Part shown: positions 27,013 to 35,611 of the stretch, piece by piece
Layout: every line of letters starts with the position of its first letter
How positions within the stretch are numbered: the stretch's first letter is position 1
Source of the DNA: JAPPFW01 sp965200835
Lineage (GTDB): Bacteria > Actinomycetota > Acidimicrobiia > Spongiisociales > Spongiisociaceae
DNA: 64,000 bases
Assembly: GCA_965200835.1 (NCBI GenBank)
Contig: OZ241390.1
Coordinates: 434,001-498,000, forward strand
Direction of reading: 5' to 3'
Made by a program: the position numbers and the translations under genes
The notes under the pieces: model-generated
Told to the model about the DNA's origin: nothing
The model's input: only the letters and a program-made list of their open reading frames with translations
Database searches by the model: none

Positions 27013-27450
27013 TCATCCACGTTGCGCGACCACCAGCCGCGTACCCCGGACTTCGAGGATCTCCACGGTTGCTCCCTCGGGAATCGAGTCGCCATCGGTG
27101 GTAGCCCGCCACTCCTCAGTCTCGACCCTGATCATCCCAGTGTTGGTGACCCTATCGATCTTCTGGAGGGCAAGGGCCTCCATCCCTACGTAGCGGCCTG
27201 GACCGACCCGGAGCTTCTGGTCCTGGCTCTGCCTCTTCATGAACCGGCGGACGATCAGCATCACTATTCCAGTACCTGCGAAGAAGAGTATCCACTGGGT
27301 CACATCGGACAGACCGATCCAGGCTGCTACGGCGGCCAGGCCTGCACCGATCGCGAAGGGCAGCAGGAAGAAGCCGGCGGTGAGTATCTCCCCAAGCCCC
27401 ATGACCAATGCCACACCGGTCCAAACCCATCTCCAGAGCTCGTTGTCCAT
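27013..27450 (-). CDS. NfeD family protein
   Basis: A 145-residue NfeD-type protein: two to three membrane helices (WVWTGVALVMGLGEILTAGF, AAVAAWIGLSDVTQWILFFAG) and then a soluble OB-fold-like domain (YVGMEALALQKIDRVTNTG to ATVEILEVRGTRLVV). It is the short form without the ClpP-like protease domain. NfeD proteins work with the stomatin-like protein encoded just downstream. GGAGAGC precedes ATG 27450. Confidence 0.9.
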   Translation of the reverse strand: MDNELWRWVWTGVALVMGLGEILTAGFFLLPFAIGAGLAAVAAWIGLSDVTQWILFFAGTGIVMLIVRRFMKRQSQDQKLRVGPGRYVGMEALALQKIDRVTNTGMIRVETEEWRATTDGDSIPEGATVEILEVRGTRLVVAQRG

Positions 27451-27615
27451 AGTGCTCTCCTTCCTGCCTATTCCGAGGGTAGTGGCCCGCGGCTACCAAC
27501 CGCGACCGGGCCGGCACCCACGACCGGGCTGACACGATCCAGAAGGGAGTCAGGTCAGATCCGGCCTCGGGATAGTATGGCTACCAGGCCGTGCACACGC
27601 ACATAGAATGGCTCC

Positions 27616-27819
27616 ATGTACGGTCCCCTCAACGGTGTCAGGGTGGCACTCGTGACCTTGGCGGTGATCGCCGCTCTCGTCGCGGCCGTGTTGGGCTACT
27701 GGATGGTAAGCCTGATACTCGTGATCGGGGTGGCGTTGCACGGGTTCGGCTGGCTCTACCTGGCACAGCAGGCCGATCAAAAGCCGGAGCAAGACCCAAC
27801 GCCCAGCGAACCGCGCTGA
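27616..27819 (+). CDS. Small two-helix membrane protein of unknown function
   Basis: A 67-residue protein with two hydrophobic helices (VALVTLAVIAALVAAVLGYW and VSLILVIGVALHGFGWLYLA) and a charged Pro/Glu-rich tail. I do not recognise the family. It begins with ATG 27616 between divergent nfeD and convergent menB. The codon pattern and membrane-like composition suggest a real gene, but no homology is claimed. Confidence 0.55.
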   Translation: MYGPLNGVRVALVTLAVIAALVAAVLGYWMVSLILVIGVALHGFGWLYLAQQADQKPEQDPTPSEPR

Positions 27820-27881
27820 GATTCGGGTTATCAGATACCCCTTAACGCTGGTCGGTAGCTGGTACCGTTAGTGCGACCTGG

Positions 27882-28781
27882 TCAGTAGTGCCAGGGAAAT
27901 CGAGAGAAGTCCTTCGGTCTCTTTTCGACGAAGGCGTCCCGCCCCTCCCCTGCCTCATCGGTCATGTAACCGAGGCGGGTGGCCTCCCCAGCGAAGATCT
28001 GCTGGCCCACCAGACCGTCGTCGATCAGGTTGAAGGCATACTTGAGCATCCGCTGGGACATGGGGCTCTTGGCATTGATCGTGCGCGCCCACTCCAGAGC
28101 GGTCTTCTCCAGCTCCTCATGGGCCACTACCCGGTTCACCATTCCCATCCGGAAAGCTTCCTCCGCCGAGTAGTCCTGTCCGAGGAAGAAGATCTCTCGA
28201 GCCCGCTTCTGGCCCACCATCCGGGTCAGGTAGGCCGAACCGAATCCGGCATCGAAGGAGGCGACGTCGGCATCGGTCTGCTTGAAAACCGCGTGCTCTC
28301 GCGAGGCCAGGGTGAGATCGCACACCACATGGAGACTATGGCCGCCACCCACCGCCCAGCCGGGCACCACCGCGATAACCACTTTGGCCATGAACCGGAT
28401 CAGCCGCTGCACCTCGAGGATGTGGAGCCGCCCCAGGCGGGCCGGATCGATGACCTCAGCGCTCTCTCCCTCGGCGTACATGTAGCCGGCCTTGCCCCTG
28501 ATGCGCTGATCCCCACCTGAGGAGAACGCCCAGCCGTCGTCCTTCGGAGATGGGCCATTGCCGGTGAGCAGCACCGTACCCACATCGCTCCATTGGCGGG
28601 CGTGATCCAGGGCCAAGTACAGCTCGTCCACGGTACGGGGCCGGAAGGCGTTGCGAATCTCCGGCCGATCGAACGCCACCCGGACCGTACCCTGGTCGAC
28701 CGCCCGGTGATAGGTGACATCGGTGAAGTCGAAGCCTTCGACCTCCCGCCAGGCGGACGGATCGAAAATCTCTGAGACCAT
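27882..28781 (-). CDS. menB: 1,4-dihydroxy-2-naphthoyl-CoA synthase
   Basis: A crotonase-family enzyme that closes the second ring in menaquinone synthesis, using o-succinylbenzoyl-CoA. The product is 299 residues. Specific MenB features are FSSGGDQRIRGKAGYMY (oxyanion hole and substrate contact), PGWAVGGGHSLHVVCDLTLAS, the Asp-containing stretch TDADVASFDAGFGSAYLTR, and the C-terminal FVEKRPKDFSRFPWHY. ATG 28781 (MVSEIFDPSAW) follows GAGGGGGG and is preferred over the upstream open frame, which overlaps the selenoprotein gene. It lies 25 bp downstream of that gene on the same strand, so they may be co-transcribed. Confidence 0.94.
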   Translation of the reverse strand: MVSEIFDPSAWREVEGFDFTDVTYHRAVDQGTVRVAFDRPEIRNAFRPRTVDELYLALDHARQWSDVGTVLLTGNGPSPKDDGWAFSSGGDQRIRGKAGYMYAEGESAEVIDPARLGRLHILEVQRLIRFMAKVVIAVVPGWAVGGGHSLHVVCDLTLASREHAVFKQTDADVASFDAGFGSAYLTRMVGQKRAREIFFLGQDYSAEEAFRMGMVNRVVAHEELEKTALEWARTINAKSPMSQRMLKYAFNLIDDGLVGQQIFAGEATRLGYMTDEAGEGRDAFVEKRPKDFSRFPWHY

Positions 28782-28806
28782 CAGGACGGGCCCCCCTCGG
28801 TAGTCC

Positions 28807-29724
28807 TCACGTGCGGGGGGTGAGTTCGGGCACGCACACCCCGCAGGCGATGGTGGACCCATGATTCCGCCGGGCGGCTAGCTCGTCATCATGGTGCTGG
28901 TACTGGGGCGTGTCGTGGCGAGCAGTGCGGTGGTCAACTGGACGGCGGGCCTCCTCCTTCCACTCCTCATCCCACCGGTAGCCCAGGTCCACGATAGAAC
29001 CAGGTTCATCGAGGCTCTCGAACAGCGCCAGAGCATCCGACATGATGGCCTTCTGCAGTCCGGGACGGTCAGGTGGCCCGCAAGTGTGCCCCAGCGGGAA
29101 GTCGGTGAAGGCGGCCCGGGGCGGGTTGGCCGAGGCGGTTATGGACCCGGCACTAGTCATCGACACGGTAGGTATGCCCTTCGCCTCGATCGCTCTGCTG
29201 ATCAGTCCAACTGACTGATGGCAGACCGGTCAGACAGGCACCAGGAGCACCGCGTCCAATCGCAGATCCAGGGCGCGGTCCACCAGGGCAGGGATCAGTT
29301 CACTAGCCAGACGGCGCTGTGAGTAGATGCCTCCCATAAAGGTGAGGGCGACGGGCGCCAGCTCGCCGATCACCCCGTCGGCGGCCAGAGCCCGCAAGGC
29401 TTCGATCGGAAACACCACGTTGGGATCACGGCGGGGATTCGCCAGGTCGAAGGCGAAGTGGGTCACCCGCAGCTCCGAGGTGGGTACTCCGGTGGGTATC
29501 TCGCGATGGGTAACGTCGTCGCGGTGAGTGAACGCCACCTGCCCGTGACGGTAGATGCCACCCGAGGCGATCAACCCGAGACGGGCTTCGGAGAGCGGCT
29601 TGCGTAGAGTGGCCCAGGCAGGCTGATCCTCATTCTGGGCCCAGCGGTAAGGCGAGTACCCGAGGCGTCCGTAGGCCTCTTTCGTGACGGCGATGTAATC
29701 GACAGGGGTGGGATCGGGTTCCAT
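28807..29724 (-). CDS. Predicted selenoprotein of the GrdB/PrdB (glycine/betaine/D-proline reductase B) family
   Basis: Read with TGA 29230-29232 as selenocysteine, the gene gives 305 residues with Sec at 165 in VLLVPV-U-PVCHQSVGLISRA. The UxxC motif and the following EAKGIPTVSMTSAGS match the selenoprotein B family, whose members use Sec and Cys in reductive chemistry on small molecules. Upstream sequence (VDYIAVTKEAYGRLGY, RHGQVAFTHRDD, AFDLANPRRDPNVVFP, FMGGIYSQRRLASELIPAL) and downstream sequence (TDFPLGHTCGPPD, LALFESLDEPGSIVDLGYRW) both belong to this family, so it is one gene. A SECIS-like hairpin directly follows the TGA. A CGVC pair lies near the C-terminus. ATG 29724 is the likely start. 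The substrate is unknown; aerobic actinobacterial relatives are uncharacterised as far as I know. Confidence 0.85.
29194..29229 (-). promoter_or_regulatory. SECIS-like hairpin after the in-frame TGA
   Basis: After the TGA and a 4-nt gap (CCGG), the coding strand reads TCTGC, C, ATCAGTC, loop AGTTG, GACTGAT, CA, GCAGA. This folds into a 5-bp lower stem, a small internal loop and a perfect 7-bp upper stem. The apical loop contains GU and starts 17 nt after the TGA. Size, distance and the GU in the loop match the bacterial elements bound by SelB in formate dehydrogenase mRNAs. Confidence 0.8.
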
Positions 29725-29784
29725 GGCATCTATTCTAGGAGACTGCGGGCAGCCGGTATCGATCTCCCCATGGGTCACGCCTGG

Positions 29785-30225
29785 TCAGCTGTTCGGCGGC
29801 CAGTCAGGATCCAGTTGCCGCAGGAAATCGGCGCAGCGCTCCTCCTCGTGATGCTCGCCTATCTGTCCAGCCATACGCTGTAGTCCGGCCAGGCACCGCA
29901 GGAAGCCGCGGTTCGGCTCGTCCGCCCACCGGACCAGCTGACTCCCCCGCCACCCATTCTGCCGGAGAGCATCCAGCCCCCGGTGGTAGCCGATCCGGAA
30001 GCTCGCATAGGCTTGTACAACAGCAAGGGTCGAACCGGCAGACCGCTCCTGCCATTCCCCCAGTGCCGCCCACCCATCCATAGAATCAGGATTATCGGCC
30101 ACGATCGTCGCTAGCTCCTCAAGCGTCTCAGCCTGGTCTAGGTCAGCGATCAGCCCTGGATCGGGTATAGGAAGCACCACCCGGGGCCTCCCTCCCATAC
30201 TCAGGTGTACCTGCTCGCCCGCCAT
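29785..30225 (-). CDS. DUF3151 family protein
   Basis: A 146-residue cytoplasmic protein of an actinobacterial family of unknown function. Family marks seen are DNPDSMDGWAALGEW, ASFRIGYHRGLDALRQNGWRG, VRWADEPNRGFLRCLAGL and the C-terminal HHEEERCADFLRQLDPDWP. The repeated helices resemble a short TPR-like fold. It is about 60 bp upstream of the selenoprotein gene on the same strand and could share its transcript. The function is not known, and nothing here reveals it. Confidence 0.85.
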   Translation of the reverse strand: MAGEQVHLSMGGRPRVVLPIPDPGLIADLDQAETLEELATIVADNPDSMDGWAALGEWQERSAGSTLAVVQAYASFRIGYHRGLDALRQNGWRGSQLVRWADEPNRGFLRCLAGLQRMAGQIGEHHEEERCADFLRQLDPDWPPNS

Positions 30226-30269
30226 CAGCTCAGCTTAGGTGTAGCTGGTGGGACTACCGCGTCGGTCAG

Positions 30270-31208
30270 TCAATGACGGGGCTTGCCGCTCTCTAGGTGG
30301 TAGCCGCCCAGACGGCGCTCGACCTCTGCAATCGCGGCCCGGACGTGCGAAGCTTCCCACCCCGGCGCTTGCAATTGATCGACCGCATATGAAGCGACCT
30401 CGCAGGCAACTTCTGCCATCGTCCGGACCTCTCCGGAGGTAGGAGGCTCCATCGGTGAGTCTGGCGTATAACGGGAGTCTTGATGCCAGCGCGTCAGTTC
30501 TTCAAACCCCACCCGTGCCAGTCGAGCACTGATCTCGCCACGATAGGGCTCTACCAGCTGGGCACACAGTTCAGCGATGTCGTGTCCTCGAATGGCTCGT
30601 TCACACCCTGCCACATGCACTAGGGACTTGATGGCAGATTCGACGGTACGTTGGATCTGGCCGCAGGCCCCCTCGAATCTCACAACAAGCAAGTAGAGGG
30701 CCTCCTCGTAGTCGCCGGACCTCCGTGCCTTCAACTCCCGATCATTGGGCCTCAAGAACATCTCTAGCGCTATCAATGCACCACTAACCTCGCGCAAGCG
30801 CCTCATGGTGGCTTCGTGGCTATTGGTTGGCAAGACCATCTCCTTATCCCAGTCGACCTCACCGATACCGTGATCAACGAGCAAGACCCCGTATCCTGCG
30901 ATCCAACTTTCCAGCGAAGTAACGATGTTCTCGGTGCGAACCTTCCACTCAGGCCGGTCGGTGACCAAGACATCGACCGGATAACCGACTTCTGCTGTCG
31001 CTAACCTGGCAAGCTCCTGCTCGCGGGTGAACCGCGCTGTGTAATCCAGGTCGTCATAGATCGCCACCAGATCTATGTCACTACTCTCGGTTGCCTCGCC
31101 ACGAGCCGTAGAACCGAACAGCCACACCGCGCTCACTCCCGCCAACGTGAACAACTCCGCCACCCGCTCGGCATCAGCCCGGGATGGAGCCCTTGTAACT
31201 AAAGACAT
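30270..31208 (-). CDS. Fused nucleotidyltransferase (MNT) and HEPN domain protein
   Basis: A 312-residue protein. Residues 20-90 form a minimal nucleotidyltransferase with GSTARGE at 32-38, the metal ligands D44 and D46 in SDIDLVAI, and a third Asp near 79. Residues 130-240 form a helical HEPN domain with an R-x4-H motif (R204, H209 in RAIRGHD). In two-gene MNT-HEPN systems the transferase modifies the HEPN ribonuclease and silences it; here both sit in one chain, which would make a self-controlled toxin. It could also have a role unrelated to toxins. It stands alone, about 90 bp from hspR. Confidence 0.8.
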   Translation of the reverse strand: MSLVTRAPSRADAERVAELFTLAGVSAVWLFGSTARGEATESSDIDLVAIYDDLDYTARFTREQELARLATAEVGYPVDVLVTDRPEWKVRTENIVTSLESWIAGYGVLLVDHGIGEVDWDKEMVLPTNSHEATMRRLREVSGALIALEMFLRPNDRELKARRSGDYEEALYLLVVRFEGACGQIQRTVESAIKSLVHVAGCERAIRGHDIAELCAQLVEPYRGEISARLARVGFEELTRWHQDSRYTPDSPMEPPTSGEVRTMAEVACEVASYAVDQLQAPGWEASHVRAAIAEVERRLGGYHLESGKPRH

Positions 31209-31298
31209 GATCCAGAGCGCTGTCCTTCCTGGCGGACTGTCACACTCGGCACCGCAAGACTAACTCCCCCTACGTCCTTTGCGGCGGCCGCACCGTGG

Positions 31299-31703
31299 TC
31301 AGTGTGGTGGTTCGAGGAAACTAACCACATCTCGTCGGAGGACGATCTCGTTCGGCACAGACCGGCGGTGGGCGTCCCGGGCCGCCATCGTCTCCTCCAT
31401 TAGCTTGAGCCTCCGACGTAGGTGGCTGACCTCCGAACGGAGCGCCCGGTTCTCTGCCTGGAGCTGCATGATCCGCTTGACACCCTCGATGTTGATGCCC
31501 TGGCTGGTCAGGTCCTGGATCAGCGAGAGGCGTTCGAGATCCGCGTTGGAGTAGCGGCGGGTTCCGCCCGGCGTACGGAAGGGCTCGATGAGACCCCGCC
31601 GCTCGTAGATCCGCAGCGTCTGGGGGTGCATTCCTGCCAGGCTGGCCGCCACCGAGATGACGTAGACCGCCTCCAACTTATCCGGGATCTGTTTCTTGGC
31701 CAT
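31299..31703 (-). CDS. hspR: MerR-family heat shock repressor HspR
   Basis: A 134-residue transcription repressor. The MerR-type helix-turn-helix starts YVISVAASLAGMHPQTLRIYE, followed by the wing GLIEPFRTPGGTRRYS and the dimer helix in a coiled coil (ENRALRSEVSHLRRRLKLME). HspR with DnaK as co-repressor shuts off the dnaK operon in actinobacteria. Its place at the end of dnaK-grpE-dnaJ-hspR is the standard order and implies feedback control. I could not find the classical CTTGAGT-N7-ACTCAAG operator upstream of dnaK. ATG 31703 is chosen from the family start (MAKKQIPDKLEAVY). Confidence 0.95.
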   Translation of the reverse strand: MAKKQIPDKLEAVYVISVAASLAGMHPQTLRIYERRGLIEPFRTPGGTRRYSNADLERLSLIQDLTSQGINIEGVKRIMQLQAENRALRSEVSHLRRRLKLMEETMAARDAHRRSVPNEIVLRRDVVSFLEPPH

Positions 31704-31721
31704 CCTGCCCTTCCTTCTCAC

Positions 31722-32816
31722 CTAGAGGTTATCGCGTGGGTTCTCCGTTTCGTACCGCTCTCTGAACTCCTCGAGCATCTTTCGGGCGTCTCTCGGGAGC
31801 CGCGGGGGGACCGCCACCTGTACCGTCACCAGCAGGTCACCGGGTCGGCTACGGGGACGCCGCACCCCCTCCTTACGCACCCGGAAGGTCCGGCCGGAGG
31901 AGGTGCCAGCCGGTATCTTGAGCGTCACCTTCCCGTCGAGGGTAGGCACCTGCACCCTGGCACCCAGGGCTGCCTCGGTGAAGGTGATCGGCAGCTTCAT
32001 GGCTAGGTCGTCGTCGCGCCGGGTGAACAGCGGATGCGATCCCACCCTGATCTGGACCAGTACATCGCCGGGAGGCCCACCTCTCACTCCGGAGGAACCC
32101 CTACCGCGCAGCTTGATCGTGTTTCCGTCCTTGACACCGGGCGGGATCCTCACCCGCAGCGTCCGGGCGGCCCGGTCCTGGCCGGACCCGCGACAATTAC
32201 GGCAGGGCGACTCCATCTGCCGACCGGAACCTTGGCAGGTCCGGCAGGGGTTGGTGAAGGAGAAGAAGCCCTGATTGGACGCAACCGTGCCCGTCCCGCC
32301 GCAGGCGGAACACACGTCGATGGAGGTTCCTGGCTCCGCTCCCCCACCCCCGCACCGGCTGCAGGTCGCCGGGCTCTCGATGGTCACCGCCGCGGTGGTG
32401 CCCCTGACGGACTCCTCGAACGTCAGGTCGAGAGTGGCGGAAACATCCGAGCCCCGCTGGGGTCCACTCCTGTTTCCGCCGAATCCGAACAGGCCGCCCA
32501 GACCGCCGCCGACCCCTCCGAGAATGTCTTCGAAGCGCACCTGCCCACCTCCGAAGGTCCCAGACCTGCCGCCAAACCCCCGAGAGCCGAGCAAGCGAAC
32601 CTGGTCGTACTCCTTCCGCCTGTCCGGATCTGAGAGCACCGAGTAGGCCTCCGACACCTCCTTGAAACGCTCGGCAGCGGCATCATCGTCCGGGTTGGCG
32701 TCGGGATGCAGCTTCTGGGCGAGGCGTCGATAGGACTTCTTGATGGTGGCCTGGTCGGCCTGCTTACCCACCTCCAGAAGACGGTAGAAGTCCTTGTTGA
32801 GCCAGTCGCGGTTCAT
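31722..32816 (-). CDS. dnaJ: Chaperone protein DnaJ
   Basis: Hsp40 co-chaperone, 364 residues, type I. The J domain (residues 5-75) contains the HPD motif in KLHPDANPDDD. A Gly/Phe-rich region follows (GSRGFGGRSGTFGG), then four CxxCxGxG zinc motifs (CSRCGGGG, CSACGGTG, CRTCQGSG, CRNCRGSG) and the C-terminal peptide-binding domains. It stimulates DnaK ATPase and delivers substrates. The start is ATG 32816 (MNRDWLNKDFYRLLEV); the longer frame upstream runs into grpE and is not supported. It lies 19 bp after grpE. Confidence 0.96.
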   Translation of the reverse strand: MNRDWLNKDFYRLLEVGKQADQATIKKSYRRLAQKLHPDANPDDDAAAERFKEVSEAYSVLSDPDRRKEYDQVRLLGSRGFGGRSGTFGGGQVRFEDILGGVGGGLGGLFGFGGNRSGPQRGSDVSATLDLTFEESVRGTTAAVTIESPATCSRCGGGGAEPGTSIDVCSACGGTGTVASNQGFFSFTNPCRTCQGSGRQMESPCRNCRGSGQDRAARTLRVRIPPGVKDGNTIKLRGRGSSGVRGGPPGDVLVQIRVGSHPLFTRRDDDLAMKLPITFTEAALGARVQVPTLDGKVTLKIPAGTSSGRTFRVRKEGVRRPRSRPGDLLVTVQVAVPPRLPRDARKMLEEFRERYETENPRDNL

Positions 32817-32835
32817 GCTCCAGTACCCCTCGCCC

Positions 32836-33489
32836 TCACGGCGTCTCGGGGTCCTCCCCGGCCTGGTCCTCTCCGGACGGCTCCTCCACGGCGGCGGACA
32901 GGTAACCGACCGCCACCAGCGTGGCCCTGATGACCCTTCCATTGAGCGTGTAGCCGCGGCGCCACTCGGCCTCCACCACCATGGTGCCGCTGCCTTCGCC
33001 GATGTGAGCAGCCTCATGCAGGTTGGGGTCGAACACCTTCCCCAGCGCGTCGATGGGCTCCAAACCTTCCTTGGCGAGGGTCGAGAGCAGCAGATCCCGG
33101 GTACCGACCAGACCCTGGCGCAGGCCCTGCTCCGAGGTTCCGGCCTCCATGGTGAGAGCCGAGTCGAGGCTATCGAGGACGGGTAGCAGGCTGCCCACCA
33201 CCCGTTCGGAGGCTCGAGCGATCATGGCGGCCTGGTCACGCTGGGAGCGCTTCCGGTAGTTGTCGAACTCCGCGGCGGTCCGCTTCCATCTGTCCACCGC
33301 TCCGGCGGTGGCGGCCTGGGCGACCACCACCTCTCCTAGCAGGAGGGAGATTGCCTCGGCCGGATCTTCGGGCAGCTCGAAATCCGCTACCGGATCCGGC
33401 TCTTCCTCGACTACCTCGGCCTCGGGATCCGGATCGACCACGGCCGGTTCCTCACCGGTCTCGAGCCGGTCCTCCACCCCGTCGGGCAT
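32836..33489 (-). CDS. grpE: GrpE nucleotide exchange factor
   Basis: Releases ADP from DnaK. The product is about 217 residues: an acidic disordered N-terminus (PEAEVVEEEPDPVADF), a long helix beginning around KRTAAEFDNYRKRSQRD, and the C-terminal beta domain with KVFDPNLHEAAHIGEG and GYTLNGRVIRATLVAV. ATG 33489 follows GCAGG and lies 7 bp after the dnaK stop; ATGs at 33510 and 33519, overlapping dnaK, are alternatives without better ribosome-binding sites. The gene sits between dnaK and dnaJ in the heat-shock operon. Confidence 0.94.
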   Translation of the reverse strand: MPDGVEDRLETGEEPAVVDPDPEAEVVEEEPDPVADFELPEDPAEAISLLLGEVVVAQAATAGAVDRWKRTAAEFDNYRKRSQRDQAAMIARASERVVGSLLPVLDSLDSALTMEAGTSEQGLRQGLVGTRDLLLSTLAKEGLEPIDALGKVFDPNLHEAAHIGEGSGTMVVEAEWRRGYTLNGRVIRATLVAVGYLSAAVEEPSGEDQAGEDPETP

Positions 33490-33496
33490 CGCCTGC

Positions 33497-35332
33497 TCAG
33501 CGGCGGGCATCGTTGTCATCGTCGATGATCTCCGCCTCGACGATGTCCTCGTCGTCGCCCCCCCGATCGGTGCCTGCACCGGGTTGCTCGGCAGTCTGGG
33601 CCTCATACATCTTCTGGGCAAGCACCTGGGAAGCCTTGAAGGTGTCCTCTATCTTCGACTGGATGTCCTCGACGGTGGCCGACTCATCGTCCTTGACCGC
33701 CCGCAGGTCTGTCACCGCGGCGTCGATGGCCTCCCGCTCGGAGTCGTCCAGCTTGTCAGCGTGCTCTTCGAGCAAGCTCTCGGTCTGGTTGATCACCTGG
33801 TCGGCCTGGTTGCGGACGTCCACCAGCTCCCGCTTCTTGGCGTCTTCCTCCGCATAGCGTTCGGCATCCTCGACCATCCGGTCGATCTCGTCCTGAGAGA
33901 GGGCGGTCCCCCCGGTGATGGTCATGGCCTGCTCGCGACCGGTTCCCAAATCCTTGGCGTTCACCGACACGATGCCGTTGGCGTCGATGTCGAAGCTGAC
34001 CTCGATCTGTGGCATACCCATAGGAGCGGGGGGAATGCCGGTCAGACGGAACTTGCCGAGGCTCTTGTTGTCGAAAGCCATGGGTCGCTCCCCCTGGAGC
34101 ACGTGGATCTCCACCTCCGGCTGGTTGTGCTCCGCGGTAGTGAAGGTCTCCGTCCGCTTGGTAGGAATGGTGGTGTTGCGCTCGATCATCTTGGTCATCA
34201 CGGCGCCCTTGGTCTCGATGCCCAGCGTGAGGGGCGTCACGTCGAGCAGCAGGATGTCCTTGACATCCCCGGTCAGGACACCGGCCTGCAGGGCAGCGCC
34301 CGCCGACACCACTTCGTCCGGGTTGACTCCCCGGTGAGGCTCCTTGCCGGTTAGCCTTCCCACCAGGTCCTGGATGGCTGGCATCCGGGTCGATCCTCCC
34401 ACCAGCACCACGTGATCGATGCCCGCGGTGGTAACCCCAGCGTCCGCCACCGCCCTCCGGAAGGGTCCTTCGGTTCGCTTGACCAGGTTTCGGGTCATCC
34501 GCTGGAACTCGGCGCGAGTAAGCCGTTGCTGGAGATGCAAGGGGCCGCTCGAAGTTGCGGTGATGAAGGGGAGGTTGACCTCGGTCTCGGAAACGCTCGA
34601 CAGCTCGATCTTGGCCTTCTCGGCCGCTTCCTTGAGGCGCTGGGCAGCCATCCGGTCATCCGAGAGATCCACGCCACTCTCGTTCCTGAAACCGGTGACC
34701 AGCCAGTCGATGATCGCCTCGTCCCAGTCGTCACCGCCTAGCTGGGTGTCTCCACTGGTGGACTTCACTTCGAATACTCCGTCACCGATCTCGAGGATCG
34801 AGACATCGAAGGTCCCGCCCCCCAGATCGAACACCAGGATGGTCTGCTCGTCGTCCTCCTTGTCGAGTCCGTAAGCGAGGGCGGCGGCGGTCGGCTCGTT
34901 GACGATCCGCAGTACATCCAAGCCAGCGACCTGGCCTGCTTCCTTGGTGGCCTGCCGCTGGGCATCGTTGAAATAGGCCGGCACGGTGACCACGGCCGAG
35001 GTCACGTCGGTACCCAGGTAGGCTTCGGCATCCCGCTTGAGCTTCATCAGGATCCGCGCCGAGATCTCCTGGGCGCTGTAACGCTTGCCATCCACCTTGG
35101 TGTTCCAGCCGGTGCCCATGTGGCGCTTCACCGAGCGGATCGTATGGTCGGGATTGGTGATGGCCTGGCGCTTGGCCACCTCTCCTACCAGTACCTCACC
35201 TTCCTTGAAGGCAACTACCGAGGGGGTGGTGCGGCCACCCTCGGCGTTGGCTACCACGGTGGGTTCGCCTCCCTCCAATACCGCGATCACGCTGTTGGTA
35301 GTGCCTAGATCGATTCCGACGGCGCTCGCCAT
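33497..35332 (-). CDS. dnaK: Chaperone protein DnaK
   Basis: Hsp70, 611 residues. The ATPase domain begins GIDLGTTNSVIAVLEGGEP, with phosphate-binding DLGGGTFDVSILEI and VLVGGSTRMPAIQDLV. The DLLLLDV-type linker (ILLLDVTPLTLGIETKGAV) leads to the peptide-binding domain, and the lid ends in an acidic tail (DIVEAEIIDDDND). A strong ribosome-binding site (AGAGGAGA) precedes ATG 35332. It is the first gene of dnaK-grpE-dnaJ-hspR. The 280-bp region upstream should hold the heat-shock promoter; a TATGAT is visible near 35415 on the minus strand without a clear -35. Confidence 0.98.
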   Translation of the reverse strand: MASAVGIDLGTTNSVIAVLEGGEPTVVANAEGGRTTPSVVAFKEGEVLVGEVAKRQAITNPDHTIRSVKRHMGTGWNTKVDGKRYSAQEISARILMKLKRDAEAYLGTDVTSAVVTVPAYFNDAQRQATKEAGQVAGLDVLRIVNEPTAAALAYGLDKEDDEQTILVFDLGGGTFDVSILEIGDGVFEVKSTSGDTQLGGDDWDEAIIDWLVTGFRNESGVDLSDDRMAAQRLKEAAEKAKIELSSVSETEVNLPFITATSSGPLHLQQRLTRAEFQRMTRNLVKRTEGPFRRAVADAGVTTAGIDHVVLVGGSTRMPAIQDLVGRLTGKEPHRGVNPDEVVSAGAALQAGVLTGDVKDILLLDVTPLTLGIETKGAVMTKMIERNTTIPTKRTETFTTAEHNQPEVEIHVLQGERPMAFDNKSLGKFRLTGIPPAPMGMPQIEVSFDIDANGIVSVNAKDLGTGREQAMTITGGTALSQDEIDRMVEDAERYAEEDAKKRELVDVRNQADQVINQTESLLEEHADKLDDSEREAIDAAVTDLRAVKDDESATVEDIQSKIEDTFKASQVLAQKMYEAQTAEQPGAGTDRGGDDEDIVEAEIIDDDNDARR

Positions 35333-35503
35333 TCGAGTCTCCTCTTCCCTTGTGGGACCAAGCTACAATTGTTCTCAGTCTGTCTGATAGGTATAACCTG
35401 AGTCGTACCCTATCATATTCCGAGACTACTTCGCCTACCGAGAGTTGTTGCCAACCCGGGATCAACGATGGAACGATGCCATTCCTGCTGTCCCCAAAGA
35501 GTG

Positions 35504-35560
35504 TGTAAGCAAATACGCCGTCTTTAAGGAGATTCGCTAAAGACCGTAGAAACGCTTACA
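35504..35560. repeat. Nested palindrome upstream of dnaK
   Basis: Two perfect 7-bp inverted repeats are nested: TGTAAGC (35504-35510) with GCTTACA (35554-35560), and inside it GTCTTTA (35520-35526) with TAAAGAC (35538-35544). Together they can form a 57-nt two-part hairpin. It lies between the AAA ATPase stop (35612) and dnaK (35332). It could be a terminator without a T run, a small structured RNA or a regulator site. The sequence around it is AT-richer than the flanking genes. Confidence 0.55.
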
Positions 35561-35611
35561 AACCGAGTTGGCTGGTCACGGACAAATGGAACCACCGCTC
35601 AGTTGTGTACA

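Noticed and set aside
35333..35611. Classical HAIR operator for HspR upstream of dnaK
   Set aside because: No CTTGAGT-N7-ACTCAAG pair is present; single half-sites such as ACTCAGG have no partner at the right spacing.
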